NCBI RefSeq assembly: GCF_007744515.1
Contig: NZ_CP036268.1
Coordinates: 1,445,640-1,509,639, forward strand
Source: Stratiformator vulcanicus
GTDB taxonomy: Bacteria; Planctomycetota; Planctomycetia; Planctomycetales; Planctomycetaceae
Direction: 5' to 3'
DNA length: 64,000 bases
A program made the translations under genes and the position numbers. Positions 1 through 8,119 of this stretch are shown here, piece after piece. The first letter of the stretch is position 1, and each line of letters begins with the position of its first letter. The notes beneath the pieces are model-generated. The model saw only the letters and a program-made list of their open reading frames with translations, searched no databases and was not told the origin of the DNA.

Positions 1-640
1 TGTCCTTAAAATCGCGCTGACGTTTCCGCACGGAATCCTGTAGCTTCCGCAGACGGGTTTCCCGCTCATGGAGGCGTTGCTCGGCCTCCCGTCCTTCGTC
101 AAAGGTCTCCCGCAGCGATGCCAATTGGAGGTCGAGCAGCACGCGCTTTCGCTCGGCGTCGGCGGCACGATCGGCGAAGCCCGCGAAGACATTCTGCAAA
201 TCCTGCTGCCCGATTGCCCCGAGCAAGCCGGCTGACTGCGAAGCGGCGGGCGTTGCTCTGGGCGGCGCTGCTTCGACGGCCATTTCGATCGGGCCGATCG
301 CCAGATGGTCGCCCGCTCGCAGAAGCATCGCGTCGCGGACCGGTCCGTCGTTGAGCCAGACGCGTGGATCGAGCGGCTTGAGCCGGACTTCATGACCCTC
401 CGACTCAATAACGGCATGCCGCGCGGCGATGCCGCCGGCGCGAAAGTGCAAATCGCAATCGGGCGCGCTGCCGAGCGTGAGCCGACCCGGGCCGAGCAAC
501 CGGGTGCGGGCCAGCGACGCGGGCCGCACCACTCGAATTTGAAGTGTGGCGGGGTGGCTTCCGCGCAAAGCAGCCTCGGCCGAAGCGTCCGTCAAGTCGG
601 CCCGGCTCGTAGTGTCGGACTTTGGGGATGCGACGGACAA
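1..640 (-). CDS. FHA-domain protein with coiled coil (3' end outside window)
   Basis: The reverse-strand frame is open from a stop codon near 650 to base 1, so the C-terminus lies outside the window. The N-terminal part reads like a forkhead-associated fold: a strand ending TLGSAPDCDL, then RHAVIE and WLNDGPV, which sit where FHA domains bind phosphothreonine, then AGDHLAIGPIEM. After a linker comes a charged, heptad-like helix rich in Arg, Glu and Leu (below about base 200) that is probably a coiled coil. FHA domains bind phosphothreonine peptides, so this may be a partner of the Ser/Thr kinases encoded nearby; that is inference. No ATG is available after the upstream stop; a TTG at 638-640 is the longest start, but a GTG or TTG further in is equally possible. 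Confidence 0.7.
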   Translation of the reverse strand, partial: MSVASPKSDTTSRADLTDASAEAALRGSHPATLQIRVVRPASLARTRLLGPGRLTLGSAPDCDLHFRAGGIAARHAVIESEGHEVRLKPLDPRVWLNDGPVRDAMLLRAGDHLAIGPIEMAVEAAPPRATPAASQSAGLLGAIGQQDLQNVFAGFADRAADAERKRVLLDLQLASLRETFDEGREAEQRLHERETRLRKLQDSVRKRQRDFKD

Positions 641-1022
641 CAGCAGCCTCGTGGGTCAGAGGTGACAGGCGAACGCGAAACCGACGCACAATCGTACTTC
701 GAACGTGCATACGGACCGTGCGGCGCCTGTCGGTCGGTCTTATGGGAGTCAAACCGTTCAGTCAGTGCGGCAGTGAGCGCAAAGTGACGCTCCATGTCGG
801 TGCATCGGCCGCGCGCGAGGTGTCTCTGAATGCGGAGGGGACGGAAGCGGGGAAGACAGGCGAAGCCGAGAGCAGTTTGACCCTTATGGGGACAGTGGTG
901 ATAATTCCGCCGGGAGCCAGTTGTTCCGAATCTTCCGGCGGTCCGGCATCTCTGAAGCAAGTGGTGGTTTGCGGCCATCAATCGGCCATCTACACTATGG
1001 CGAAGACGGCGTAGGGCGTGAC
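641..1022. other. Intergenic region, divergent
   Basis: This gap lies between the divergent FHA gene and the zinc-ribbon membrane gene. No reading frame in it looks coding: the frames on both strands are Arg-rich, GC-driven translations. It contains the promoter candidate at 877-905. Confidence 0.5.
877..905 (+). promoter_or_regulatory. Sigma-70-like promoter candidate
   Basis: TTGACC at 877-882 and GATAAT at 900-905 are separated by 17 bases, each one mismatch from the consensus hexamer. Transcription from here would start near 912 and give a leader of about 110 bases before the membrane gene at 1023. Read by eye only. Confidence 0.5.
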
Positions 1023-2264
1023 ATGATCGACATGACCGGCTGGTCGCTCAACGTCACACGCCGCAAGCCTGCGAACGCCGAACCAGTCCCCTTCGAGCGA
1101 CGCTGTCTGTGCGGGACGCCGCTGACCGGAGAGCGGACCGAAGCGGCCGCTGCGGTCGAGTGTTCCGAGTGCAGGCGGCAATGGTTCGTCCTGCCGATCG
1201 ACGTCTACCCGCGCCGCGGTAACGCGCGCCGCAAGACGTATCGACCGGCTGATGCGAAGAAGCTGCTCAAGTCGTCGAGCGTCGCCGTGCAAAAGAAGGC
1301 CGTGTCCGCGTCGGGCACGGCGGGTCGCAAGATTGCCGAGTCGTCGCGGAATGTAGCGAGAAATCTGGTCCCGAAGATCAACACGGCGTTGATTCGGTTC
1401 CAACTAATCCTCGGGGCGATCGCTCTTCTCATTGCGATGACGATCGGCTGGCTCTGGCATCAATCGGCCGTCGAAGAAGCGCGTCGAGGTCTACAAAGCG
1501 CGATCGTCACTGCCGAAGAAGCGGTCGGCCTGAAAGACTTCGAGCGGGCAAAAACCGTACTGGAACCAATCGTCCGTCAGCTCGATACGTTGGGGATGAG
1601 CGGCCCCTCGGTTCAACTGGCCCGGCAGCGATATGCGGAGAGCGTTGCGGCGAGCGATCTCAGTTCGCAGCCGCTATTCGAGTTGATCGCCGAAGCGTCT
1701 GACACGATTGCTCAAAGTCCGCCCGATGTCTGGCGGCGGCGATTCGACTTTCTCTATCAGCAGAAGTGGCTGCTGTTCGATACCGAATTGATCCGAACCG
1801 AAGAACTCATATTCCCCGAGCCTGAGATTGATGATTCGGAACCGACAGACGATTCGGGTGACGATGCCGAGCCGGCGGAGCCGGTCCCGCTGATCGTGAA
1901 TCGACTCACAGTTCCCATTGCGGGAGGGCAGGGAAGGCCGGTCGAATTCATTGCTGACCTCGACATCTTCGCGGACCTGCCGGTCGACGCCCGGCCGCGA
2001 CGCGTCATCTTCGCCGCTCAGATGATCGAAAGCGTGCCGCCCGAAGATGGCCGCGGTTGGCAAATTCGCTTGGACCCCGAGACGGCCGTGTTTTGGACCG
2101 ATGAATCGAGCCTCAAGGCCTTGGGTTACGAGTCACTGCCCGAGAGCGACTTCGCCGAAGTTCGAACGATCTTGCAAGAGCAGTCCGAACGAGCGGGGCT
2201 CGAGATTGAGACCGAACCCTCGGATTCTCCCGAGAAATCGGACGAGGAGGAGGTCGATCAGTGA
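1023..2264 (+). CDS. Zinc-ribbon, single-pass membrane protein of unknown function
   Basis: From the ATG at 1023 the protein is 413 residues; the frame is open back to 921, but the extra 34 residues do not look like protein. A CxCG (Cys28, Cys30) and a CxxC (Cys47, Cys50) form a probable zinc ribbon. A single hydrophobic segment at about 123-145 follows a basic stretch, so the N-terminus is probably cytoplasmic. The outer part begins with a helical, TPR-like stretch (150-210) and ends in an acidic tail. The function is unknown. Its stop overlaps the GTG start of the next gene, so the two are probably translated together; the second protein is exported, which would fit a shared envelope role. 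Confidence 0.75.
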   Translation: MIDMTGWSLNVTRRKPANAEPVPFERRCLCGTPLTGERTEAAAAVECSECRRQWFVLPIDVYPRRGNARRKTYRPADAKKLLKSSSVAVQKKAVSASGTAGRKIAESSRNVARNLVPKINTALIRFQLILGAIALLIAMTIGWLWHQSAVEEARRGLQSAIVTAEEAVGLKDFERAKTVLEPIVRQLDTLGMSGPSVQLARQRYAESVAASDLSSQPLFELIAEASDTIAQSPPDVWRRRFDFLYQQKWLLFDTELIRTEELIFPEPEIDDSEPTDDSGDDAEPAEPVPLIVNRLTVPIAGGQGRPVEFIADLDIFADLPVDARPRRVIFAAQMIESVPPEDGRGWQIRLDPETAVFWTDESSLKALGYESLPESDFAEVRTILQEQSERAGLEIETEPSDSPEKSDEEEVDQ

Positions 2265-3811
2265 GCCGCAGTCCTCAGCGTCGCCAAACCGCCGGCCTTA
2301 CATCGGTATTCATCTTGCTTGCCGTGTTTTCGGGTTCCGTAGCCTTCGCAGCCGCGCCGATTTCGATCCGTGAATTCAAGGAGATGGCGCCCAAGTATCC
2401 GATCTTCGCCGAAGGCCGCACCACGTTGACGCTCGAAGGACGCCGGGCTTCGTCGGGTGGGACCTTGCTGAAGTTTGAAAACTTCGATGTGCGGTTCCGA
2501 CCGGTCGAGGGCGAGTTCCCGCTATTTCGCAATCGGAATGCGAACGCCCAGGTCCGCGGCTACATGGTGAGAGTTGATGGCGGCTTCGAGTTTCGCGTCG
2601 AACAAATCGAAGAGAAGCCGTCCGATCTCGATCGTTTCAAGAATGAACGCGTACTTATCGACGGTAGCGATCCCGACGCACTGCGTGATTTCGCGGAGCG
2701 GGTCCGCGAGCGCGCGGCGTTTTACGACGACGACCAATTGAGGGCGATGGCCGACGCCGCGCTTGCTCGATCGATCGAATTGCGTCGTCGATTGCTCGCC
2801 CGCGATGACGCTGCCGGCAGAGTGGAACTCGCCGAGGAATTGGAAGGAAAGACTTCAAAGACACGGCTGGCGGCGGAATTGCGTCACGAGGCCTGGCGGA
2901 TTCGACGCAATGAAATTCCTGCCAAGAAATTTGACGAGCGGCGCGCGTTCGCGGAGTCGATCCGCAAAGAGTTGACCGGGGCCGACAAGGTTCTCAACCC
3001 ATATCCGCGAGAACTGGCCGCCGACTACCAAGACGATCCGCTCCGAAACTATGCCGATGTCAAAGACGAAGAGCGGGCTTCGCTCCATCGACTGTTCTAT
3101 ATCGAGACCTTGCTTTCCGCATTCGACGCGAAAGCCACGGCCGATGGTCGAAATGGTGCGGAAATCGCCAAATTGATTGAGGCTTCGATCCCGGAACGGA
3201 CCGATGTGGCCGCGGCTTATCGAGCGCGGGCGGTCGAATATCGGACTCGGCACGCGGCCGAGCTGACACGAGAAGAGGTCGTTGCTTTTGCGGCAGAACT
3301 TCGCGCGGGGAAGGAAGCACAAAAGGCGGATCAGGTACTTCGCGACTGGTTGGCCTCACGCACGACATTACTGAGGCGGGACGGGGCCGGCGGCCTCGTG
3401 CGGGCCGCGTCGGAATACACCGACCTGCTCGGCGATCAGGAGACCGCCGCGACACTCTTGCTGGAGGCCGCAAAGCAGTCACCTGACTCAGAAGAGGTCG
3501 CCGCAGCTCTCGCCAAGCTCGGGTACGAAGAGTCGGCGACCGGTTGGCTTTCCCCGGCCGAGGTCGCCGCTCGCAAGACGGCACGGGAATCGGCGTCGAC
3601 ACCCGATGCGATCGCGATCGGAATGCGGATTGATGACGTGGTGCGAATTCTGGGTCGGCCCGACGCGATCTCTCGAACCGTGTCGGCGTCTCAATTGCAT
3701 GAAATCTATATCTACCGCACCGGCGGCTCCCGCCTGGCCGTGCATTTTCTGCGGTATAGCGGCGATGACTTAACGAAGTCGCGCGTCGTCGGTCAGCAGG
3801 TCGTTCCGTAA
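2261..3811 (+). CDS. Exported helical-repeat protein with BamE/SmpA-like C-terminal motif
   Basis: A 516-residue protein starting with GTG inside the previous gene's stop (4-base overlap). Residues 1-30 form a signal peptide ending AAAPIS. Residues 35-115 look like a beta-rich domain. The centre (about 130-430) is charged, helical and TPR-like, with Ala, Glu and Arg in heptad-like spacing. The last 60 residues contain IGMRIDDVVRILGRPDAIS, which resembles the G-x-s-x-x-x-V-x-x-x-l-G-x-P motif of BamE/SmpA-like domains in outer-membrane assembly proteins. It may act in the envelope with the zinc-ribbon membrane protein upstream. I do not recognise the full-length family. Confidence 0.75.
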   Translation: MSRSPQRRQTAGLTSVFILLAVFSGSVAFAAAPISIREFKEMAPKYPIFAEGRTTLTLEGRRASSGGTLLKFENFDVRFRPVEGEFPLFRNRNANAQVRGYMVRVDGGFEFRVEQIEEKPSDLDRFKNERVLIDGSDPDALRDFAERVRERAAFYDDDQLRAMADAALARSIELRRRLLARDDAAGRVELAEELEGKTSKTRLAAELRHEAWRIRRNEIPAKKFDERRAFAESIRKELTGADKVLNPYPRELAADYQDDPLRNYADVKDEERASLHRLFYIETLLSAFDAKATADGRNGAEIAKLIEASIPERTDVAAAYRARAVEYRTRHAAELTREEVVAFAAELRAGKEAQKADQVLRDWLASRTTLLRRDGAGGLVRAASEYTDLLGDQETAATLLLEAAKQSPDSEEVAAALAKLGYEESATGWLSPAEVAARKTARESASTPDAIAIGMRIDDVVRILGRPDAISRTVSASQLHEIYIYRTGGSRLAVHFLRYSGDDLTKSRVVGQQVVP

Positions 3812-3827
3812 AAGGAAGATGTCTCGG

Positions 3828-4736
3828 TTAAGAGTCGAGGTCGACCCCCATGTCTTTGAACAGCCATTTCATGTCCTCCCACACATCTTTTTTTGCGGGA
3901 GGATTTCGCAGCAGGTACGACGGGTGATAGGTGCAGGCGACTTTCGCCTCGCCGTACTCGAAGAATTGCCGCCGCATCTTTCCGATCGGCTGGGATGCTC
4001 CCAGCAAACTCTTTGCCGCGACCGAGCCCCAGCAGACGATGTAGTCGGGACGCACGAGTGCGATTTGTGCGTCGAGATACTCGCGGCAATTCGCTGCTTC
4101 CGTCTCCGACGGATTTCGATTGCCCGGCGGGCGGCATCGCAGGATGTTGCAGATATAAATCTCCTCGCGCTTCATCCGACACGCGCCGATGATTTTGTTG
4201 AGCAATTGCCCGGCTCGGCCCACGAACGGCTCTCCTTCTCGGTCTTCATCGGCCCCCGGTGCTTCGCCGATGAACATGATCGCCGCCTCCGGATCGCCGA
4301 CGCCGAACACCGTTTGAGTTCGAGTTTCGGCCAACTCTTGGCATCGCGTGCAGCGCGAAACCTTCTTCGCCAAGGTCGTCAGCCGGCGAATTCGCTCGTC
4401 GCGAGGGTAGGACTCTGTCGGCAGCTCGACTTCGACGTTGGTCGCAATGACTGACGGCTGCGGCTTCGTGGACGTCGGTTTCTTCTTGCCGTCAACCTTC
4501 GCTGCGGCATCTTTCTCAGCATCATCGTACTTGGCGACGGCGGTCAGGAAGGTAAGGTCGAACGCTTCTGACCGGGGCAGATGCGTTAGTCCCGCCCGAC
4601 GATCGGCTTCGAGCCGTTTCCTCAGCATCCGCCTGAGCGTCACGATGTCCATCAATTTCGATCCGGTTGCGCCGCCGCCTGCCGCGGCAAATATCGATTC
4701 GGTGAGTGAATCGGTTATCGAATCGGAGAATGACAA
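3828..4736 (-). CDS. Uracil-DNA glycosylase, family 4
   Basis: A 302-residue protein that removes uracil from DNA and so starts base-excision repair. Motif A is GEAPGADED (158-166) and motif B is HPSYLLR (271-277). Cys129 and Cys132 (CTRC) with Cys201 and Cys217 match the CX2C...CX15C spacing of the 4Fe-4S ligands in family 4. [10 protein letters not shown] and CRPPGNRNP are also typical. The first 110 residues are a low-complexity, Lys- and Ser-rich extension longer than in most members; translation could instead start at Met29 (4652). The gene converges on the exported-protein gene ending at 3811, 16 bases away. Confidence 0.92.
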   Translation of the reverse strand: MSFSDSITDSLTESIFAAAGGGATGSKLMDIVTLRRMLRKRLEADRRAGLTHLPRSEAFDLTFLTAVAKYDDAEKDAAAKVDGKKKPTSTKPQPSVIATNVEVELPTESYPRDERIRRLTTLAKKVSRCTRCQELAETRTQTVFGVGDPEAAIMFIGEAPGADEDREGEPFVGRAGQLLNKIIGACRMKREEIYICNILRCRPPGNRNPSETEAANCREYLDAQIALVRPDYIVCWGSVAAKSLLGASQPIGKMRRQFFEYGEAKVACTYHPSYLLRNPPAKKDVWEDMKWLFKDMGVDLDS

Positions 4737-5195
4737 CGGATCGCCGCATTGTCCAACCGAGCGGGTCGTCCGATGGCATCGTTAGCACATGTGCTCAATG
4801 ACGCGGCATGTCGGCTTGGTCGGCAAGTTGTGTGGCGGGAGCAACGGTCTCGCCGCGAGCCGACCGTTCTTAGGAACTCGTCAAAATGTCGGGGGACAAC
4901 CCGAGTTCACGTCGGTCGCACGTTGGTAAATCTCCCAGAGACAAAGCAACTCGAAAATTTTATCGGGAAAAATCCGATCCGTTGGCCCGGAATATGTATC
5001 CCGTGGACGCAGAAAGTCTTTATGGTCCTGCCTTGGGAAGCCTGATGGCCTCCCTTCACTGCCTTCCTGACAACGCACTCGTTTCTTCGACATGGGCGGC
5101 GACCCATGCTCGGGAAGAAGAGCTGGCTCGCCGAAGTCCGCAATAGAAGTCCACAAGAATTGTTTCTGTCCGCGACCTACGCGGACCTACCTCGC
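4737..5195. other. Intergenic region, divergent
   Basis: This gap of 459 bases separates the glycosylase gene from the kinase gene. Short frames exist on both strands but none has convincing composition or a recognisable domain. It should hold the divergent promoters; I could not pick a confident pair of hexamers. Confidence 0.4.
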
Positions 5196-6257
5196 ATGGC
5201 TAAATTCCAGAAAGTTTCCGATCGGCCGCGAAGCCTTGGCAGCTTCGAAAGGGGAAACGCGCGCGTGGACGGCGACTCAACCGATCTGACGCAGACGATT
5301 CAGATTCAGCCATCGGTTGCCTCCTCGGTGACCTCGCACTGCGGCGCGCAAGCTGCAACCGATGCCGCGGCGAAGCAGAAAGACACGGTCTGCGGTCGTA
5401 GCGACGTCGAAACCGTCGACAGTCCGGCGCGGTTGCCGATTGTCCCGGGCGTCAACATCAGCCATCGGATCGGGCGCGGATCGTGTGGTTCGGTCTACGC
5501 CGCCCGTTTGGTCTCGAACGACCGCGCCGTATGCGTGAAAATCCTCTCCGCCTCATTGGCGGACGGCCCGATCGATCGCCGCCTTAGACGGGAAGCCTTC
5601 ATTACCGCGATGCTGTCTCACCGACACATCGTGCGGACCGTCGACTTCGGCGAAATCTCTCGTATCCCCTATCTGGTGACCGAACTGGTCCCCGGATTGT
5701 CCTTGGATCGACTGCCGCCGATCGGGATGGCCGGCATTTGCGAAATCGGTCGTCAGGTGTCCTCAGCACTTGCCGCGACACACCGCGCGGGCGTGGTTCA
5801 TCGCGACGTCAAACCGGCGAACATCGTCGCCTCGTTGGACGGCAAGGGATTCCCGCGGGCCAAGTTGATCGACTTCGGTCTCGCCCGATGCCCGGGCGAT
5901 TCCGACGATGAAGACGGCTTGATTCGGCCGCGGCAGTCGCTCGGGTCTCCGCCCCATGTCTCGCCGGAACAGATTTCGGGACCGGTCGTCGTCGATGGTC
6001 GAGCCGACATCTACTCGCTGGGTTCGACTCTGTTTGAAATGTTGACCGGTTCGCCGCCGTTCGGTTCGACCGTGCCGGAGACGTTGACCCGCAAGTGCCA
6101 CGAATCAGCTCCGCCATTGCGTTCGCTGCGGCAGGACGTGCCGCCCGCGTTGGAACGGCTCGTCGCCGCAATGCTAAAGCGCAAACGTGTGGACCGACCG
6201 GCCGAAGCGTCCGCGGTAGCGGCCGAACTCGCCGATCTGGCCTCAAGTCTCCGCTGA
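5196..6257 (+). CDS. Soluble Hanks-type Ser/Thr protein kinase
   Basis: A 353-residue kinase from the ATG at 5196; the frame is open upstream to at least 5106. After about 85 Ser/Thr/Ala-rich residues come the glycine loop IGRGSCGSV (92-100), the ATP-binding lysine in VKIL (Lys115), the catalytic loop HRDVKPAN (202-209), DFG (226-228) and SPE where most kinases have APE (256-258). YSLGSTLFEMLTGSPPF matches subdomain IX. The protein ends right after the kinase fold: no membrane segment or sensor domain follows, so it is probably cytoplasmic. Planctomycetes encode many such kinases. The substrate is unknown; the FHA protein at the left edge is one conceivable partner. Confidence 0.9.
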   Translation: MAKFQKVSDRPRSLGSFERGNARVDGDSTDLTQTIQIQPSVASSVTSHCGAQAATDAAAKQKDTVCGRSDVETVDSPARLPIVPGVNISHRIGRGSCGSVYAARLVSNDRAVCVKILSASLADGPIDRRLRREAFITAMLSHRHIVRTVDFGEISRIPYLVTELVPGLSLDRLPPIGMAGICEIGRQVSSALAATHRAGVVHRDVKPANIVASLDGKGFPRAKLIDFGLARCPGDSDDEDGLIRPRQSLGSPPHVSPEQISGPVVVDGRADIYSLGSTLFEMLTGSPPFGSTVPETLTRKCHESAPPLRSLRQDVPPALERLVAAMLKRKRVDRPAEASAVAAELADLASSLR

Positions 6258-6365
6258 CGGTCGGGCTCGGTTCGGTCGGCAGTCCGTTGAGTGCGACGTT
6301 CCCGGCCATCCACATTTCGCAGATTTCAGTTTAAGGGCTGACCGACCACCTTTCGCTTCGGGCAG

Positions 6366-6396
6366 TTGACTCTGAGGCCGGTACGCCGGTAATAAT
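6366..6396 (+). promoter_or_regulatory. Promoter candidate for the aroF leader RNA
   Basis: TTGACT at 6366-6371 and AATAAT at 6391-6396 are each one mismatch from the sigma-70 hexamers, but the 19-base spacer is longer than ideal. A start near 6403 would put the leader peptide start about 40 bases downstream and give an untranslated leader of roughly 285 bases before aroF. Confidence 0.4.
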
Positions 6397-6442
6397 AGGA
6401 TCGTTACGGGAATATTTTTCACGGCCCATCGGACCTCACGTC

Positions 6443-6532
6443 ATGCACTCTCGAAATCGACAGATCGTCGTCGCGGGTGCTTGGTATTTTTGGTTTACCA
6501 CCGGAACGGTTCCGGGCCGGGGAGACGCGTAA
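6443..6532 (+). CDS. Putative aroF leader peptide with Trp-Tyr-Phe-Trp-Phe run
   Basis: A 29-codon frame from ATG 6443 to TAA 6530-6532. Codons 14-18 (6482-6496) are TGG TAT TTT TGG TTT, encoding W-Y-F-W-F: five consecutive aromatic residues using all three end products of the aromatic pathway, directly upstream of the gene for its first enzyme. This is what a transcription-attenuation leader peptide looks like (known for trp and phe operons). A ribosome stalled on these codons would cover the strand of the first hairpin that starts at 6501. A weakness is the lack of a clear Shine-Dalgarno sequence before 6443. The rest of the peptide has no obvious meaning, as expected for a leader. Confidence 0.72.
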   Translation: MHSRNRQIVVAGAWYFWFTTGTVPGRGDA

Positions 6533-6571
6533 CGACTTCCTACCACTGTGCGAAAGCAAGGCCCCGGAATC
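6501..6571 (+). promoter_or_regulatory. Alternative pause and antiterminator pairings of the aroF leader
   Basis: Segment 1 (6501-6506, CCGGAA) can pair with segment 2 (6510-6515, TTCCGG) as a pause hairpin. Segment 2 extended (6508-6518) can instead pair with 6560-6571, the left arm of the terminator, over about 11 pairs with one bulged C and one G-U. The two pairings exclude each other, and the second destroys the terminator. A ribosome held at the aromatic codons would mask segment 1 and favour the antiterminator; one reaching the stop at 6530 would mask segment 2 and allow termination. Pairings were drawn by hand; no energies were calculated. Confidence 0.6.
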
Positions 6572-6592
6572 ACGCGATTCCGGGGCCTTTTT
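6558..6592 (+). terminator. Intrinsic terminator (attenuator) upstream of aroF
   Basis: A perfect GC-rich stem, GCCCCGGAATC (6561-6571) with GATTCCGGGGC (6576-6586), extended by flanking AAG/CTT, has a 4-base loop and runs directly into five Ts (6588-6592). It lies 25 bases after the leader peptide stop and about 97 bases before aroF, so it would end transcription before the gene unless the antiterminator forms. Confidence 0.85.
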
Positions 6593-6688
6593 CGTTGGGC
6601 GATTTGCACAAGCCGATGTTCGGAACAATTTAGTCAATCCCGTTGGTGAAACCCGGCCGAGCCACACGACGGCCGACAGGAGTGAGTA

Positions 6689-7705
6689 ATGATCGTCGTC
6701 ATGAAGCGAGGCACGAGTGAGGAGGCGGTCAAAGACGTCTCCGGCCGCATTGAGGAAATGGGAATGAAAGCGCATGTCATCGTCGGAACCGATCGCACCG
6801 TGCTGGCGGCCGTCGGCAAGGAGAGCGAAACGCTCCGGCAAGAACTCGAGGCGCATCCGCAGGTGGAGCAGGCAATGCCGATTCTGGCCCCATACAAGAT
6901 TGCCAGTCGTGAAACCAAACCGGAGCCGAGCACCGTCACGGTCAAAAGTCTGAAGATCGGCGGTGGTCATATCGGAGTGATCGCCGGGCCGTGCTCGATC
7001 GAGAGCGAGTCGCAAATCTTCGAATCGGCCCAGCGCGTCAAAGAGTCGGGGGCGACGGGGTTACGAGGCGGGGCCTTCAAGCCGCGCACCAGTCCCTATT
7101 CCTTCCAGGGAATGAAAGAGGAGGGGCTGAAACTGCTCCAGGCCGCCGGTCAGGAAACGGGATTGGCGACCGTCACCGAAGTGATGGCTCCTCATGATGT
7201 TGACCTCGTCTGCCGCTACGCCGACGTTCTGCAGATCGGTGCGCGGAACATGCAGAATTACACCCTGCTCGAAGCCGTCGGCGGCGTCGATACGCCGGTG
7301 GTTTTGAAACGGGGGGCATCGGCGACGATGGACGAATTCCTGTTGGCGGCCGAATACATTCTCAACGGAGGCAACCAGCAGGTCATCTTGTGCGAACGCG
7401 GCATCCGCACTTTCGAATCGCACACGCGGTTCACGCTGCCTCTGGCGACGGTCCCCTATCTGCAAGAACGAACGCACCTGCCGGTCGTGATCGATCCGTC
7501 GCATGGAACGGGTGTCGCTTCGCTCGTGCCGCCGATGTGCCTGGCGGCTATCGCCGGCGGGTGCGACGGATTGCTTATCGAAGTCCATCCTGACCCGACT
7601 CACGCCGTCAGCGACGGTCCGCAGTCGCTGACGCCCGAGGCGTTCGACGATACAATGCGACGGGGTCATCAGGTCGCCGCTGCGGTTGATCGGAAACTCG
7701 GATGA
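6689..7705 (+). CDS. aroF: 3-deoxy-7-phosphoheptulonate (DAHP) synthase, type I beta with N-terminal regulatory domain
   Basis: A 338-residue enzyme that condenses phosphoenolpyruvate with erythrose-4-phosphate, the first step of aromatic amino acid synthesis. Residues 1-70 form the small ferredoxin-like domain ([10 protein letters not shown] at the start) that mediates feedback inhibition in the Thermotoga-type enzymes. The catalytic barrel has GPCSIES (100-106, metal-binding Cys102), [16 protein letters not shown], the GARNMQN and VVLKRG strands, and DPSHGTG. A good Shine-Dalgarno, AGGAGT, lies at 6678-6683. Expression is probably controlled by the attenuator just upstream. The last 37 bases overlap csrA on the other strand. 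Confidence 0.96.
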   Translation: MIVVMKRGTSEEAVKDVSGRIEEMGMKAHVIVGTDRTVLAAVGKESETLRQELEAHPQVEQAMPILAPYKIASRETKPEPSTVTVKSLKIGGGHIGVIAGPCSIESESQIFESAQRVKESGATGLRGGAFKPRTSPYSFQGMKEEGLKLLQAAGQETGLATVTEVMAPHDVDLVCRYADVLQIGARNMQNYTLLEAVGGVDTPVVLKRGASATMDEFLLAAEYILNGGNQQVILCERGIRTFESHTRFTLPLATVPYLQERTHLPVVIDPSHGTGVASLVPPMCLAAIAGGCDGLLIEVHPDPTHAVSDGPQSLTPEAFDDTMRRGHQVAAAVDRKLG

Positions 7706-7869
7706 GAGAAGGGCTCGCCCGATGCGATCAGTTCGCCCCGACGGATCGGAATGTCTTCGGGCGCATCGATCGCTAAGGTGACCCGCCCGCCCGACGTGCG
7801 GACGACGGAAACCGTGATTCCATGCCCGATGACAATCTGTTCGCCCGACTTACGATTGAGGACCAGCAT
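7669..7869 (-). CDS. csrA: Carbon storage regulator CsrA, RNA-binding
   Basis: A 66-residue protein with the standard CsrA start MLVLNRKSGEQIVIG, the central VTLAIDAPEDIPIRRGEL, and a short variable tail. CsrA dimers bind GGA motifs in mRNA leaders and alter translation or stability. A GGGAG lies a few bases before the ATG. The 3' end runs 37 bases into the end of aroF on the opposite strand, so the two transcripts must overlap at their tails and there is no room for a terminator between the genes. Length and core sequence are normal, so I see no sign of decay. Confidence 0.95.
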   Translation of the reverse strand: MLVLNRKSGEQIVIGHGITVSVVRTSGGRVTLAIDAPEDIPIRRGELIASGEPFSHPSFRSTAAAT

Positions 7870-8119
7870 CCTTGCGCTCCCGAAGAGTGACGTTTTGATC
7901 TGAAAGCCCGTTATATGTTTTTATGTGCAGTGAACGCAAGTTCTGATTGGCGAAAAAGTTTTTTTCGTTCCGGCCGGCGGCGTGCGTATACTCACAGAAA
8001 TTCCGGCGGACTTGCGGGATAATTGATTAGATCGAGATTGAGAGATTCAACCGATCATTTGGTAGAATGTGCCCCCGGGCGACCCGGACGGTTTCAGCGT
8101 TTTTACGAGTCGATCAGCA

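Noticed and set aside
305-1014. Overlapping plus-strand frames antisense to and beyond the FHA gene
   Set aside because: They are rich in Arg, Ser and Gly, start at random and lie antisense to a frame with a clear FHA pattern; typical by-products of GC-rich DNA.
4749-5156. Several frames of 78-98 residues on both strands between the glycosylase and the kinase
   Set aside because: They contradict one another, show no motif and have no plausible ribosome-binding site.
6477-6689. A 70-residue frame from a GTG at 6477, overlapping the leader region
   Set aside because: It reads through the terminator stem and has repetitive composition; the competing 29-codon frame explains the aromatic codons and the hairpins far better.
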